Positions 1 to 6,775 of a stretch of 28,393 bases of DNA are shown here, piece by piece. The notes under the pieces are model-generated. The model did no database searches. It was not told the origin of the DNA and was given only the letters and a program-made list of their open reading frames with translations. Source of the stretch: a virus; IMG/VR virus record IMGVR_UViG_3300023199_000049, positions 1 to 28,393 of that record. The stretch is one strand, 5' to 3'. A program made the position numbers and the translations under genes. How positions within the stretch are numbered: the stretch's first letter is position 1; each line of letters starts with the position of its first letter.

Positions 1-11
1 ACGATCGAATA

Positions 12-1034
12 GTGGCCACGACTGTCACGCATACCATTCGTTCCTCGGGGGGCGATTATACGTCGTTGTCGGCGTGGGAGTCAGACCAGCAGCGGGATTT
101 GGTAACTGCTGACGAGATCGCACTTGCTGAATGCTATAACGATTGGGCGAGCGGGTTAGTGGACCCAACTGAGGTTAGCGGATGGACATGGGACAGCACC
201 CACTATGTTGAAATTAGAGCTGCTGCTGGCCATATACATAACGGCATGCCCAAGGATGGCGCAGGGGATTTTACGGGTTTTGCCTTAGTATCCAATTCTA
301 GCTCAATCACTTTAAAACTTACTTCCTCCAGTTATGCAAAGGTCTATGGATTGATAATTTGGAATTCCTCCACTGATGCAGCATTGTTTTGTCGATCCTC
401 GATCAGGCCCATCGCTGCTGACCGCTGTATTTTCCATGCGGCCAATCATAAAGGGTTTTTGCAAACATCAAACCAAGATGGTGGCGCTGCCAATAGTTTA
501 GCTTTCAAATGTGGCGTTGGTTTTTCTATGCGGAGATCCAACTGGGCGTTGTACAACTGTACCGCAGTGGGCTGTACTAACGCAGGAATTGAACAAGTCG
601 GCGGCAGCAGCAACGCTAAAGTAATCAACTGTCTTTCAGCCGACAATGGCACTGATTTTTCAATGGCTGACACGACGCACATAGTACAATACTGTGCGTC
701 CAGCGACGCAACCGCTGACGATACCGATACAACCGGCAACCGCATCAACCAGACCTTCACCTTCGTCGACGCCGCCAACGACGATTACCACCTTGATAGC
801 GCGGACGCCGGCGCCAAGGGGTTCGGCACCGACCTGAGCGCTGACGCGGACTATCCTTTCGACTGGGATGTCGATGGCGACACCCGAGGAACGACGTGGG
901 ACATCGGCTTTGACCAGATCACAGGAGTGGGCGGGGGCTTGACGACATCCGACGTAAGCGTGCTGGATCTAACGGCGACCTTGAGCGCGCCAAGCTCGCT
1001 CAGGAGCCTGGTCAGCAACATACCGACATTGTGA
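12..1034 (+). CDS. Parallel beta-helix spike-like virion protein
   Basis: Predicted right-handed beta-helix protein of 340 aa, probably part of a tail spike or appendage that contacts host surface glycans. The N-terminus (HTIRSSGGDYTSLSAWES) matches the entry segment common to phage beta-helix proteins, and the middle consists of short Val/Ile/Asn/Cys-rich turns such as YNCTAVGCTNAG and VINCLSADN. The end carries the DWDVDGDTRG...WDIGFDQ signature seen at the close of such domains. The GTG at 12 overlaps a TAG in another frame (10-12), suggesting coupling to an upstream gene; the frame is open to the window edge, so an earlier start is possible. Codons up to about 720 are AT-richer than the C-terminal quarter, suggesting module exchange. 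No catalytic residues can be assigned, so depolymerase activity is only a possibility. Confidence 0.7.
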   Translation: MATTVTHTIRSSGGDYTSLSAWESDQQRDLVTADEIALAECYNDWASGLVDPTEVSGWTWDSTHYVEIRAAAGHIHNGMPKDGAGDFTGFALVSNSSSITLKLTSSSYAKVYGLIIWNSSTDAALFCRSSIRPIAADRCIFHAANHKGFLQTSNQDGGAANSLAFKCGVGFSMRRSNWALYNCTAVGCTNAGIEQVGGSSNAKVINCLSADNGTDFSMADTTHIVQYCASSDATADDTDTTGNRINQTFTFVDAANDDYHLDSADAGAKGFGTDLSADADYPFDWDVDGDTRGTTWDIGFDQITGVGGGLTTSDVSVLDLTATLSAPSSLRSLVSNIPTL

Positions 1035-1044
1035 GGGGATCGAA

Positions 1045-1482
1045 ATGGCAACCGGAACCAACCTTGCGTTCAATCACACGACGAAGTTGATCGGCAATGG
1101 CACGATCGACTTCGCGGCGCATACCTTCAAAGTCATGCTGCTGTCCGCCACGCCGGCCGCGACGAACACGCTCAAGAGCCAGCTGACCGCCGCATCGAAT
1201 CTCGCGGCAGCGACCAAGACGCTCGGCTCGGTCACCTGGACCACGACCAGCACGGACGATGCCAAGTTCGACGCGGCGGATGTCACCTTCACCGCCTCCG
1301 GCGGCACCAGCTCGGTCAAGGCGTGGGCCATCTACGACGAGAACACGACATCTCCGCTCGATGCGCCGGTGTGTTATGGGGACGTGGATACGGCGCAGGC
1401 GACGGTTTCGCTCGCCGCCGGGGAAAAACTGAAGCTGCAATTCAACGCATCGGGGATCCTGCGTCTCGTCGATTCGGCATGA
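1045..1482 (+). CDS. Phage structural-type protein, about 145 aa
   Basis: A 145-aa protein starting at ATG 1045 with a good Shine-Dalgarno AGGGGA (1034-1039) five bases upstream. It has the make-up of small virion proteins: Thr/Ser/Ala-rich, alternating beta pattern, no Cys cluster and no membrane helix. The opening (NHTTKLIGNGTIDFAAHTFK) and the following VMLLSATPA resemble a widespread phage family in which a GTIDLDTDTFKVAL-like stretch begins the protein; the function of that family is not established to my knowledge. The last bases overlap the sulfotransferase start (ATGA at 1479-1482), so the two are probably co-translated. It lies between two proteins likely to act on or at the virion surface, so a minor structural or decoration role is the best inference. 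Confidence 0.6.
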   Translation: MATGTNLAFNHTTKLIGNGTIDFAAHTFKVMLLSATPAATNTLKSQLTAASNLAAATKTLGSVTWTTTSTDDAKFDAADVTFTASGGTSSVKAWAIYDENTTSPLDAPVCYGDVDTAQATVSLAAGEKLKLQFNASGILRLVDSA

Positions 1483-2276
1483 TCGTCTGGCTGGCGAGCT
1501 ATCCGAAGTCTGGGTCCACCTGGGCGCGGATGCTGCTCACGGCCTACCATTATGACGGCCACGCTTGTATCAACGACACGATTACGACCGGCGACGTTGC
1601 CGCGAACTGGTATCAAGCGGCCAGCGTCAAGCCCATCAGCGCGATGTCGGGCAGGGATAAGATCCTGGTCCGTTATGCTGCGTTGCTGAACATGATCAAC
1701 GGCACTCGTCACCGCCCGGTGGTGGCCAAGACACACCACGCCAACGCCGAGCTTTACGGTGTGCGGCTCATACCGGGGCCATTGACCTTCCGCGCCATTT
1801 ACCTCGTGCGCGACCCGCGGGACGTGGCGCCGAGCTTCGCGCGCCATATGGGCAAATCGGTCGATGAAACGATCGCCAACATGGCCGACGAGGACCATGC
1901 CATTGGCAAGCAGTTCGAGATCCCACACATCCTGAGTTCGTGGTCCAACCACGTCAGGAGCTGGGGCAGCGGCGATCCGCAGACCGTTCTGGTACGGTTC
2001 GAGGACTTGCGAACGGATCCGTCGGATGCGCTGCATCGGATGTTGGTCGCCTGCAACGTCCGCCCGGATGTCGCGCGGATCGCGCGGGCCGTCGAGGCGT
2101 GCTCTTTGGAGCGGCTGATGGCGCAGGAGGACGAGCGAGGATTCATTGAGGCGTCCCAAAGGACGGAGCGCTTCTTCGGGAGCGGGAAAGGCTGGGAGCA
2201 GGAGTTGACGCCCGAGCAGGCGCAGCGGATCGGATCGGATCACGGGGAAATGATGCAGGCCATGGGGTATCGATGA
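1479..2276 (+). CDS. PAPS-dependent sulfotransferase
   Basis: A 265-aa cytosolic sulfotransferase predicted to move sulfate from PAPS to a hydroxyl, most likely on a glycan. The 5'-phosphosulfate-binding loop is YPKSGSTW at residues 8-15. The catalytic-base motif is VVAKTHH with His86. The 3'-phosphate-binding segment is YLVRDPRDVAPSF (108-120, Arg111 and Ser119), followed by the family VRFEDL (172-177) and the C-terminal GSGKGWEQELTPEQ segment that closes over the cofactor. All core motifs are present and the length is normal. The start at ATG 1479 overlaps the previous stop (ATGA) and puts the first beta strand directly before the P-loop; an upstream in-frame start would add 52 unconserved residues. 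It lies among virion genes with glycosyltransferases about 5 kb downstream. The acceptor, virion or host polysaccharide, is unknown. Confidence 0.88.
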   Translation: MIVWLASYPKSGSTWARMLLTAYHYDGHACINDTITTGDVAANWYQAASVKPISAMSGRDKILVRYAALLNMINGTRHRPVVAKTHHANAELYGVRLIPGPLTFRAIYLVRDPRDVAPSFARHMGKSVDETIANMADEDHAIGKQFEIPHILSSWSNHVRSWGSGDPQTVLVRFEDLRTDPSDALHRMLVACNVRPDVARIARAVEACSLERLMAQEDERGFIEASQRTERFFGSGKGWEQELTPEQAQRIGSDHGEMMQAMGYR

Positions 2277-2669
2277 GTGGAACTGCAGCTATTTGCGCCG
2301 ACCACCGAGATCCTCGGCACCGTAACCACCGAGGTTCCGGCGCTCAGCCTGAATGTTACCCCGTTTGCGCCGGCCACGCAGACCGAGCGGATCAGCGCCA
2401 TTCCAGCGCTTTCGATCGGGGCCACGTTATTTGCGCCGGCCACGCAGATCACGGCGGTCGGGACCACGCAGGTCGATTTACCGGCGCTCGATGTAACGCT
2501 GTCGCTGCCGCCGCCGTCTACTGCGATCGTGCTGCGATTGGCGGCGTTGCCCAGCCTGGATCTGCAACTGGCGCTGCATCCGCCAGCAGTCGTCTTGCCG
2601 GGCGAGTCGGACACGGTGGCGCCTGGCGGTTTCATGCTGAACATGGGAAGGATGATGAATCGTGGCTAA
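2277..2669 (+). CDS. Repetitive low-complexity small structural-type protein
   Basis: A 130-aa protein of unknown function starting at GTG 2277 immediately after the sulfotransferase stop (TGA 2274-2276). It is built from imperfect repeats of about 22 residues with the pattern (L/P)FAPxT followed by VPALSL or IPALSI, that is FAPTTEI, FAPATQT and FAPATQI, then degenerating into ALDVTLSLPPP and SLDLQLALHPP. Two copies share a 19-bp identical DNA stretch. It is rich in Ala, Pro, Thr and Leu, almost free of charge in the repeat part, and has no clear signal peptide or membrane helix. The regular period suggests a stacked beta or polyproline structure, such as a fibre segment or virion glue. A longer ORF in the next frame (from 2273) is His/Arg/Gly-rich and was rejected as a shadow. 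The stop overlaps the next start by 8 nt. Confidence 0.55.
   Translation: MELQLFAPTTEILGTVTTEVPALSLNVTPFAPATQTERISAIPALSIGATLFAPATQITAVGTTQVDLPALDVTLSLPPPSTAIVLRLAALPSLDLQLALHPPAVVLPGESDTVAPGGFMLNMGRMMNRG
2364..2448 (+). repeat. 19-bp direct repeat spaced by 66 bp inside the repetitive ORF
   Basis: The 19-mer TTTGCGCCGGCCACGCAGA occurs at 2364-2382 and again at 2430-2448, exactly 66 bp (22 codons) apart and in frame, encoding FAPATQ. A diverged third copy beginning TTTGCGCCGACCAC lies upstream near 2290. The identity at DNA level suggests recent duplication or gene conversion of a 22-codon unit, which could allow repeat-number change. Confidence 0.85.
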
Positions 2670-2964
2670 TGCCTACATCTCAGAGCATTCACACAAGGGC
2701 GACGAGGCTCGCGGGATGCCGGTCGAGGCGCCGACGCAGCCTGCGGTGGCGACACAGAAGGTCAGTTTCACGACCACGGCCGGAGCGTCTTCGGCGTTCG
2801 GGACGGGAACGCACTTCGTGCGCATCATCACCGACGCGGCGTGTCATGTGGCTTTCGGGGCCGATCCGACCGCGACCACGAACGATCCGGTGTTGCCTGC
2901 CAACGTCATTGAATATCACCACGTGCGCCCGGGCCTGAAGGCCTCGTTCAAGGCCACCGCCTGA
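2662..2964 (+). CDS. Small phage structural-type protein, 100 aa
   Basis: A 100-aa protein starting at GTG 2662, overlapping the previous gene by 8 nt. The sequence MANAYISEHSHKGDEARGMPVEAP, then a beta-rich core with THFVRIITDAACHVAFGADPTAT and the ending LPANVIEYHHVRPG, follows the pattern of a small protein family common in phage late operons. There, an FVRVxTDAxCSVAFG-like strand pair is typical. Its exact role is not known to me; a decoration, fibre-connector or baseplate-type structural function is plausible from position. No catalytic motif or membrane segment is present. Its TGA overlaps the next ATG by one base (TGATG). Confidence 0.6.
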   Translation: MANAYISEHSHKGDEARGMPVEAPTQPAVATQKVSFTTTAGASSAFGTGTHFVRIITDAACHVAFGADPTATTNDPVLPANVIEYHHVRPGLKASFKATA

Positions 2965-3182
2965 TGGCTTACGAGCTCTACGGATGGCGCCTGGACCGGG
3001 TGCAGGTCCAGCTGGAGGCATCCGATGATGGACAGTACCGGCTTCGGATCAAGGGCGCCCGCGAGAATGCGGGACGCACGCGCAAATTCGATCGCGCCGT
3101 AATCATCGATGTACACGAGTACATGGGCATGCAGATGGCCCTAGGCTCACCTGACCTGAAACAGGAAAATTCGCTGGCCTGA
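2964..3182 (+). CDS. Hypothetical protein, 72 aa
   Basis: A 72-aa unrecognised protein coupled to the gene before it through a TGATG overlap at 2962-2966. It begins MAYELYGWRLDRVQVQLEASDDGQYRLRIKGAR, suggesting a short antiparallel beta sheet followed by a mixed charged segment (RENAGRTRKFDRAVIID) and a helix with Met-rich HEYMGMQMALG. There is no Cys motif, signal peptide or membrane helix. It sits in the small-structural-gene block between the sulfotransferase and the second beta-helix protein, so it may be a minor virion component, but nothing in the sequence fixes a function. Confidence 0.5.
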   Translation: MAYELYGWRLDRVQVQLEASDDGQYRLRIKGARENAGRTRKFDRAVIIDVHEYMGMQMALGSPDLKQENSLA

Positions 3183-3199
3183 CGGCCCAGGAGAAAGAC

Positions 3200-3637
3200 A
3201 TGTCCAACACAGCTATATGGGCGCACTATGCGGCAAGCGGCCTGTTGGAACGTCGCCTGCGCTGCACCAGCGACGGCGATTTGAACGTCAACTCGGTTGG
3301 TCCCTCAATCAACGAAACCTGGGACGCCACTCAGGTTATTCAGGGGCCGTTCGACTACGAAACCGTAGCCGCATCTCAGACCGACCAGGTTCTCGGGGTC
3401 ACAGGAGCGGTCGGCGACTTTCTGCACAAACTCATCATCGTTCCGGCTACCACAGGTGCAGGAAACGTCAGCATCGAGGACGGCTCAGGCTCGGCTATCA
3501 GTGTGTTTGCCACGGGCACGTTGTCTGACCTGACGCCCATCACCATCGAACTCAATATTCGATCAACCGGCGGCGCATGGTCTGTGACGACCGGCGCGAA
3601 CGTGAGCGTCATTGCTATCGGGATCTTCACGCCATGA
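3200..3637 (+). CDS. Phage virion-type beta-rich protein, 145 aa
   Basis: A 145-aa protein with one of the better ribosome-binding sites in this block (AGGAGA just before ATG 3200), following an 18-nt gap. After a short N-terminal part (MSNTAIWAHYAASGLLERRLRC), the region SVGPSINETWDATQVIQGPFDYETVAASQTDQVLGVTGAVGDFLHKLIIVP reads as a beta-sandwich. It ends in the strand pattern SVIAIGIFTP, like many small phage appendage or fibre-cap proteins. Glycine and serine turns dominate and no catalytic residues are recognised. The stop overlaps the next tiny ORF (ATGA at 3634-3637). A virion role is inferred from composition and from its place directly upstream of the large beta-helix protein. Confidence 0.6.
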   Translation: MSNTAIWAHYAASGLLERRLRCTSDGDLNVNSVGPSINETWDATQVIQGPFDYETVAASQTDQVLGVTGAVGDFLHKLIIVPATTGAGNVSIEDGSGSAISVFATGTLSDLTPITIELNIRSTGGAWSVTTGANVSVIAIGIFTP

Positions 3638-3693
3638 TCAAACGCTTGATTCTAATCGCGCTGCTGTGGCCGTTGGGGGTGACCCATGGCTGA
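3634..3693 (+). CDS. Possible 19-aa hydrophobic leader-like peptide
   Basis: A very short ORF, MIKRLILIALLWPLGVTHG, starting in an ATGA overlap with the preceding gene and ending 8 nt inside the next one. It looks like a positively charged N-terminus followed by one short hydrophobic segment, as in a signal peptide or single-span micropeptide. It may serve only to carry ribosomes into the beta-helix gene at 3686, or be a real small membrane peptide. The reading frame differs from that of the beta-helix protein, so it is not that protein's signal sequence unless a frameshift occurs. Support rests only on tight coupling and composition. Confidence 0.3.
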   Translation: MIKRLILIALLWPLGVTHG

Positions 3694-5197
3694 ATATCAC
3701 GTAACGCAAGACGGGTCGGGCGCCGAAACCGGCGCAAGTTTTGCAAACGCTATTGCGGTTGATGATATGGACTTCGCCAGCCTAAATGCCGGAGACGAAG
3801 TAACGCTTTACGGGGAGATCACGAGCGCCATTGAAATTAAAAGTAGTGGCAGCAACGGGTCGCCCATCACAGTGAAAGGCGAAGACGCCGTGCTGGGGTA
3901 TTGGACAGATTGGGCGGCGCTGCGGACGTGGACTGATGAGGGCAACAACATCTGGTCTACGCCCTTTACGGACAGTGCAAACAATCCACTGATCAATTTC
4001 GGCGCGGTCGGTGAATACGGCGAACGGATTGACTATATCGGTGCCAGTAAGGCCATCGCGAAAGCCAAGGACTGGGACATCGATACGTCTGAGCAAAAAC
4101 TGTTCATTTATTCTGTGGGCGCGCCGGTAAGCTACTACGGTCAGGTCCTAGTGAGCGATAGAGCGGCGATTGTGATCAAGGACGAGCGCTTTATCACTCT
4201 TGAAGAACTGGGCTTCCGTTATGCCGCGCTTTGCGTGCATGCGCTGGTTCGTTCATACGCGACCGCCGATATGGACGGCGTTAAAATTCTCGGCGGGTGG
4301 TTCGAGAACGTCGGCAACGGATTCCGGATCGGCAGTGATTCCGCGACGTACACGATGAAGCGTTGTGAGATCAACGGGGTGGTCGGGACGACGTATGGAG
4401 AAAAGCACAGCCATATCCATGGCCGCGTCGGCGAAGGGAACTACATTCGAAATAACCGCGCCGTGAACGGGGGGCTCAGCATTTCAACCGCTGCCTTCTA
4501 TATCGGAGAAGGCGAAAATTTCGCCACAGGTAAAAGCTACATCGACGACAATTACGTCGATGGCTATACGTATGGGAAGTTCTGGCCATCAGACGGGGCT
4601 GGCTGTTTCCTGGATAACTGGGCTCGCAACATCAAAGTCAACAGAAACTTTGTGAAAAACACTGAGGGACCGGCGTATAAGAGCAATAGCGGGGAAGCTG
4701 GCAACAAATTCAACAGCAACATAGGTATTGGAGGAACTTACGGCTTTTTGCACAGGGATTCGAGAACTGTAAATAACGCTACCACCAAGTTGCACAACAA
4801 CACGCTGATTGGCGCGACTGAACATGCGGTGCGAATAAACAACCTGACCGGCACGATAGATGTGCGCAACAACATCTTAGGGTCAGTGGGGGATGGTATT
4901 AGCTTCGCTGAAAATCCCACGGTCAACGAATCACATAACGTGTTCTTTGGCACTGCGCGCCAAGTCAAGCAAGACGGTCAGGCAGCGACCTCGGGAACCA
5001 GTGGCGTGAACGCCGACCCCCTATTCGTCAACCCCAACGGCACGACAGCGGAGGACTTCAAACTCCGTCCCGATTCCCCAGCCTTCGGCGCGGGAACGTG
5101 TGTCTACACCACCGGCTGCGTACCTTACGACTATCGCGGCTGGCGTGCTCGCGTGCCGCCGGACATCGGGGCGTTTCAGCGTAATTTGCAGGAATGA
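3686..5197 (+). CDS. Large parallel beta-helix tail-spike-like protein
   Basis: A 503-aa protein with a pectate-lyase-like right-handed beta-helix pattern. The N-terminus MAEYHVTQDGSGAETGASFANAI is the classic first turn, followed by YGEITSAIEIKSSGSNGSPITVKGE. Many later turns have the form NYIRNNRAVNGG, VNRNFVKNTEGPAY and LHNNTLIGATEHAVRINNLTGTIDVRNNILG. The end, DPLFVNPNGTTAEDFKLRPDSPAFGAG...DYRGWRARVPPDIGAFQ, is the standard beta-helix close. The role is most likely a tail spike or enzyme acting on capsule, exopolysaccharide or LPS. Asp and Glu are abundant along the helix but a catalytic pair cannot be chosen. The DNA is AT-richer than the packaging genes, fitting frequent exchange of receptor-binding modules. 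The stop overlaps the next small ORF by ATGA. Confidence 0.72.
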   Translation: MAEYHVTQDGSGAETGASFANAIAVDDMDFASLNAGDEVTLYGEITSAIEIKSSGSNGSPITVKGEDAVLGYWTDWAALRTWTDEGNNIWSTPFTDSANNPLINFGAVGEYGERIDYIGASKAIAKAKDWDIDTSEQKLFIYSVGAPVSYYGQVLVSDRAAIVIKDERFITLEELGFRYAALCVHALVRSYATADMDGVKILGGWFENVGNGFRIGSDSATYTMKRCEINGVVGTTYGEKHSHIHGRVGEGNYIRNNRAVNGGLSISTAAFYIGEGENFATGKSYIDDNYVDGYTYGKFWPSDGAGCFLDNWARNIKVNRNFVKNTEGPAYKSNSGEAGNKFNSNIGIGGTYGFLHRDSRTVNNATTKLHNNTLIGATEHAVRINNLTGTIDVRNNILGSVGDGISFAENPTVNESHNVFFGTARQVKQDGQAATSGTSGVNADPLFVNPNGTTAEDFKLRPDSPAFGAGTCVYTTGCVPYDYRGWRARVPPDIGAFQRNLQE

Positions 5198-5325
5198 GAA
5201 AACCGCGTCGCCCCGGCCGCAGGCGCACCGACTACCTGTGGCGAATACTCGCAGTCTCGGTGCTCGCCGCGTTGTTCATCGGGTGCGAGCGTATGCGCGC
5301 CATTATCCTGGGGGTCTTGCTGTGA
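5194..5325 (+). CDS. Small basic single-span membrane protein, 43 aa
   Basis: A 43-aa ORF, starting in an ATGA overlap with the spike gene. It has a strongly basic N-terminus (MRKPRRPGRRRTDYLW) followed by a hydrophobic segment RILAVSVLAALFIGC, a short polar break (ERMR) and a second hydrophobic tail AIILGVLL. LFIGC resembles an imperfect lipobox, so it could be a small inner-membrane protein or lipoprotein. A holin- or spanin-like role is conceivable but cannot be shown, since no endolysin is next to it. Its stop overlaps the next GTG start (GTGA, 5322-5325). Confidence 0.45.
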   Translation: MRKPRRPGRRRTDYLWRILAVSVLAALFIGCERMRAIILGVLL

Positions 5326-5633
5326 CAGAACAAGATAAAAACTGCGACACCGCCGCGCGCGCCTGGAATGGTCTGTGCGACTTCAAGACCAACGTCAACC
5401 GGATGGCTGGCGGCATCGACTACCGCCTGTCGCTGCTGGAGTCATGGCAGAAGACCGCGCAGCAGGAGATCGATTTGCTCAAGGAAAATCACGTTTTAAT
5501 GCGCGAGATGCTGTCCGAGCAGCGCAGGATGAACGAGTTGATGCAGGAGTACGTGCGCACCGCCGGCGCGGCGGCCGCCATGCTCGATAAACTGCGCGAC
5601 ACCTTGCCGCGCAGGATGCCGGACGACGTTTGA
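5322..5633 (+). CDS. Coiled-coil hypothetical protein, 103 aa
   Basis: A 103-aa protein of unknown function, read from GTG 5322 in a GTGA overlap with the previous stop; the open frame reaches further upstream but that part is a shadow of the spike gene. From residue 34 onward it is one long helix with heptad spacing of Leu, Met and Ile (LSLLESWQKTAQQEIDLLKENHVLMREMLSEQRRMNELMQEYV), ending in an Ala-rich stretch and LDKLRDTLPRRM. It has no membrane segment. Position and shape suggest a trimeric or dimeric connector, or a partner of the small membrane protein before it. Its TGA overlaps the next ATG by one base. Confidence 0.55.
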   Translation: MTEQDKNCDTAARAWNGLCDFKTNVNRMAGGIDYRLSLLESWQKTAQQEIDLLKENHVLMREMLSEQRRMNELMQEYVRTAGAAAAMLDKLRDTLPRRMPDDV

Positions 5634-6775
5634 TGGCACTGCAACGCGGCGCATCGAGCGAGCTTCTCGAGCGCACCCTGTCTGCCGTCAAGTCGATCCG
5701 CGAGGCCGCCTCGTTCGAGGCGTGGGTAAAAGGCCAACGTACAGGCATCATTGATCGCCTGTCCAACATCGAGGCCGCGGACAAGGCGCAGGCCGCCCGC
5801 ACACCTTTGCGGGGCGGGGCGGCGGCATTCGCGCCGGGGATGTCCTCGCAGGCGCCGGCGGGCTCATTCGAGCGCTTCAAGCGCGAGGCCACTGCGCGCC
5901 TTGCGGCCATTCCGGCCGATGAATTCGTCAAGAAGGTTAACACCGATCCGCAATTCCAGCGCGGGTTGGGCCTGCCTGCGTTCGGCGTGTCAGAGCGTGC
6001 CGGGGACGGATCGCTGAAGAGCCTTTTCCAGGCCGTCAAAAGCGCCCCCGCCCAGACACTCGCCGCCGACATCAAGCGCGATTTCGAGGCCTCCAAGGCA
6101 ACCGAGGCCTCCGGATTCGGCCTACCACAGCTCGCGGTCGGCATCGGCGCGGCCGGCGTGGGCGCCGGGCTCGTCTCGGCGCTGTCGGGAAACAACCTGC
6201 TCGGGCGCATCACCAACATCATCAAAAGCGCCTCGGGCGGCTCGGGGGCATCGGCTAACGCGGTGCCGGGGCTTTCAACTGGCGTCACGACGCCAACTGG
6301 TGGTGGGCTCGTTGGCTCCGGCGCGCTGAACCCGGCAACCGTCGGCATCGCCGGAGGCGCTCCGCTCGGCGCCTCACCGCTCGCCGTGGCCGGCGGGGCT
6401 CAGGCGCTGCCCGGTGTCCAGGCACTGCCCACGGGCGGGCAGATCCCCGGCACGAACATTCAGGTCGGCACTCCTGGCACCACCTCCGGCGGCCAGAGTC
6501 TGCTGGAGCGCGTCAAGAACATCGCCCAGCGTGCCGCTCGGGGGCTCGCCCAGGGACTTCCCGGGGATGCGCCCAGGGGCAGTGCAGCAAGCCAGCTCCC
6601 GGGCGCTAACGCGGCGCAGGCGCGCGCACCTGCCCTGCAGCCTCAGGTGGTGTCCGTCGAGCCTCCGACTGCGCCCCCGCTGGTAGAGCCCGTGAGCCTG
6701 CGCGCACAGGCGGGGCGAGCGCTTCTGTCGAGCCTGTCGTCCGGCGCGCCGAGCGCCAACCTGACCGGACTGTGA
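5633..6775 (+). CDS. Large Ala/Gly/Pro-rich protein of unknown function
   Basis: A 380-aa protein I do not recognise. The ATG at 5633 in a TGATG overlap is preferred to a TTG one codon earlier. Residues 1-160 are helical and charged (ELLERTLSAVKSIREAASFEAW, GSFERFKREATARLAAIPADEFVKKVN). A Gly/Ala hydrophobic stretch follows (GFGLPQLAVGIGAAGVGAGLVSALSG), then a long Gly/Pro/Ala/Thr linker-like half with repeats such as ALPGVQALPTGGQIPG and a short helix LLERVKNIAQRAARGLAQGLPGD. The glycine-rich hydrophobic patch resembles those of phage internal or ejection proteins, but the position upstream of the glycosyltransferases is not the usual place for one. It may be a virion or membrane-associated protein. 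The stop overlaps the next start (GTGA). Confidence 0.5.
   Translation: MALQRGASSELLERTLSAVKSIREAASFEAWVKGQRTGIIDRLSNIEAADKAQAARTPLRGGAAAFAPGMSSQAPAGSFERFKREATARLAAIPADEFVKKVNTDPQFQRGLGLPAFGVSERAGDGSLKSLFQAVKSAPAQTLAADIKRDFEASKATEASGFGLPQLAVGIGAAGVGAGLVSALSGNNLLGRITNIIKSASGGSGASANAVPGLSTGVTTPTGGGLVGSGALNPATVGIAGGAPLGASPLAVAGGAQALPGVQALPTGGQIPGTNIQVGTPGTTSGGQSLLERVKNIAQRAARGLAQGLPGDAPRGSAASQLPGANAAQARAPALQPQVVSVEPPTAPPLVEPVSLRAQAGRALLSSLSSGAPSANLTGL

Noticed and set aside
1323-1478. Longer 5' end of the sulfotransferase frame
   Set aside because: Adds 52 unconserved residues lying inside the previous gene; ATG 1479 in the ATGA overlap gives a normal first strand before YPKSGSTW.
2273-2938. 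221-aa ORF from ATG 2273
   Set aside because: Composition (His, Arg, Gly, Ala, Asp) is that of an out-of-frame reading of high-GC DNA, and the repeat unit is kept in the other frame (2277).
5194-5325. Holin call for the 43-aa membrane protein
   Set aside because: A basic front and one hydrophobic segment is too little, and no endolysin or spanin pair is adjacent.
5479-6348. 289-aa minus-strand ORF opposite the Gly/Ala-rich gene
   Set aside because: Antisense shadow of a GC-rich gene; Pro/Arg/Ser-rich with no motif, and the plus strand fits the operon overlaps.
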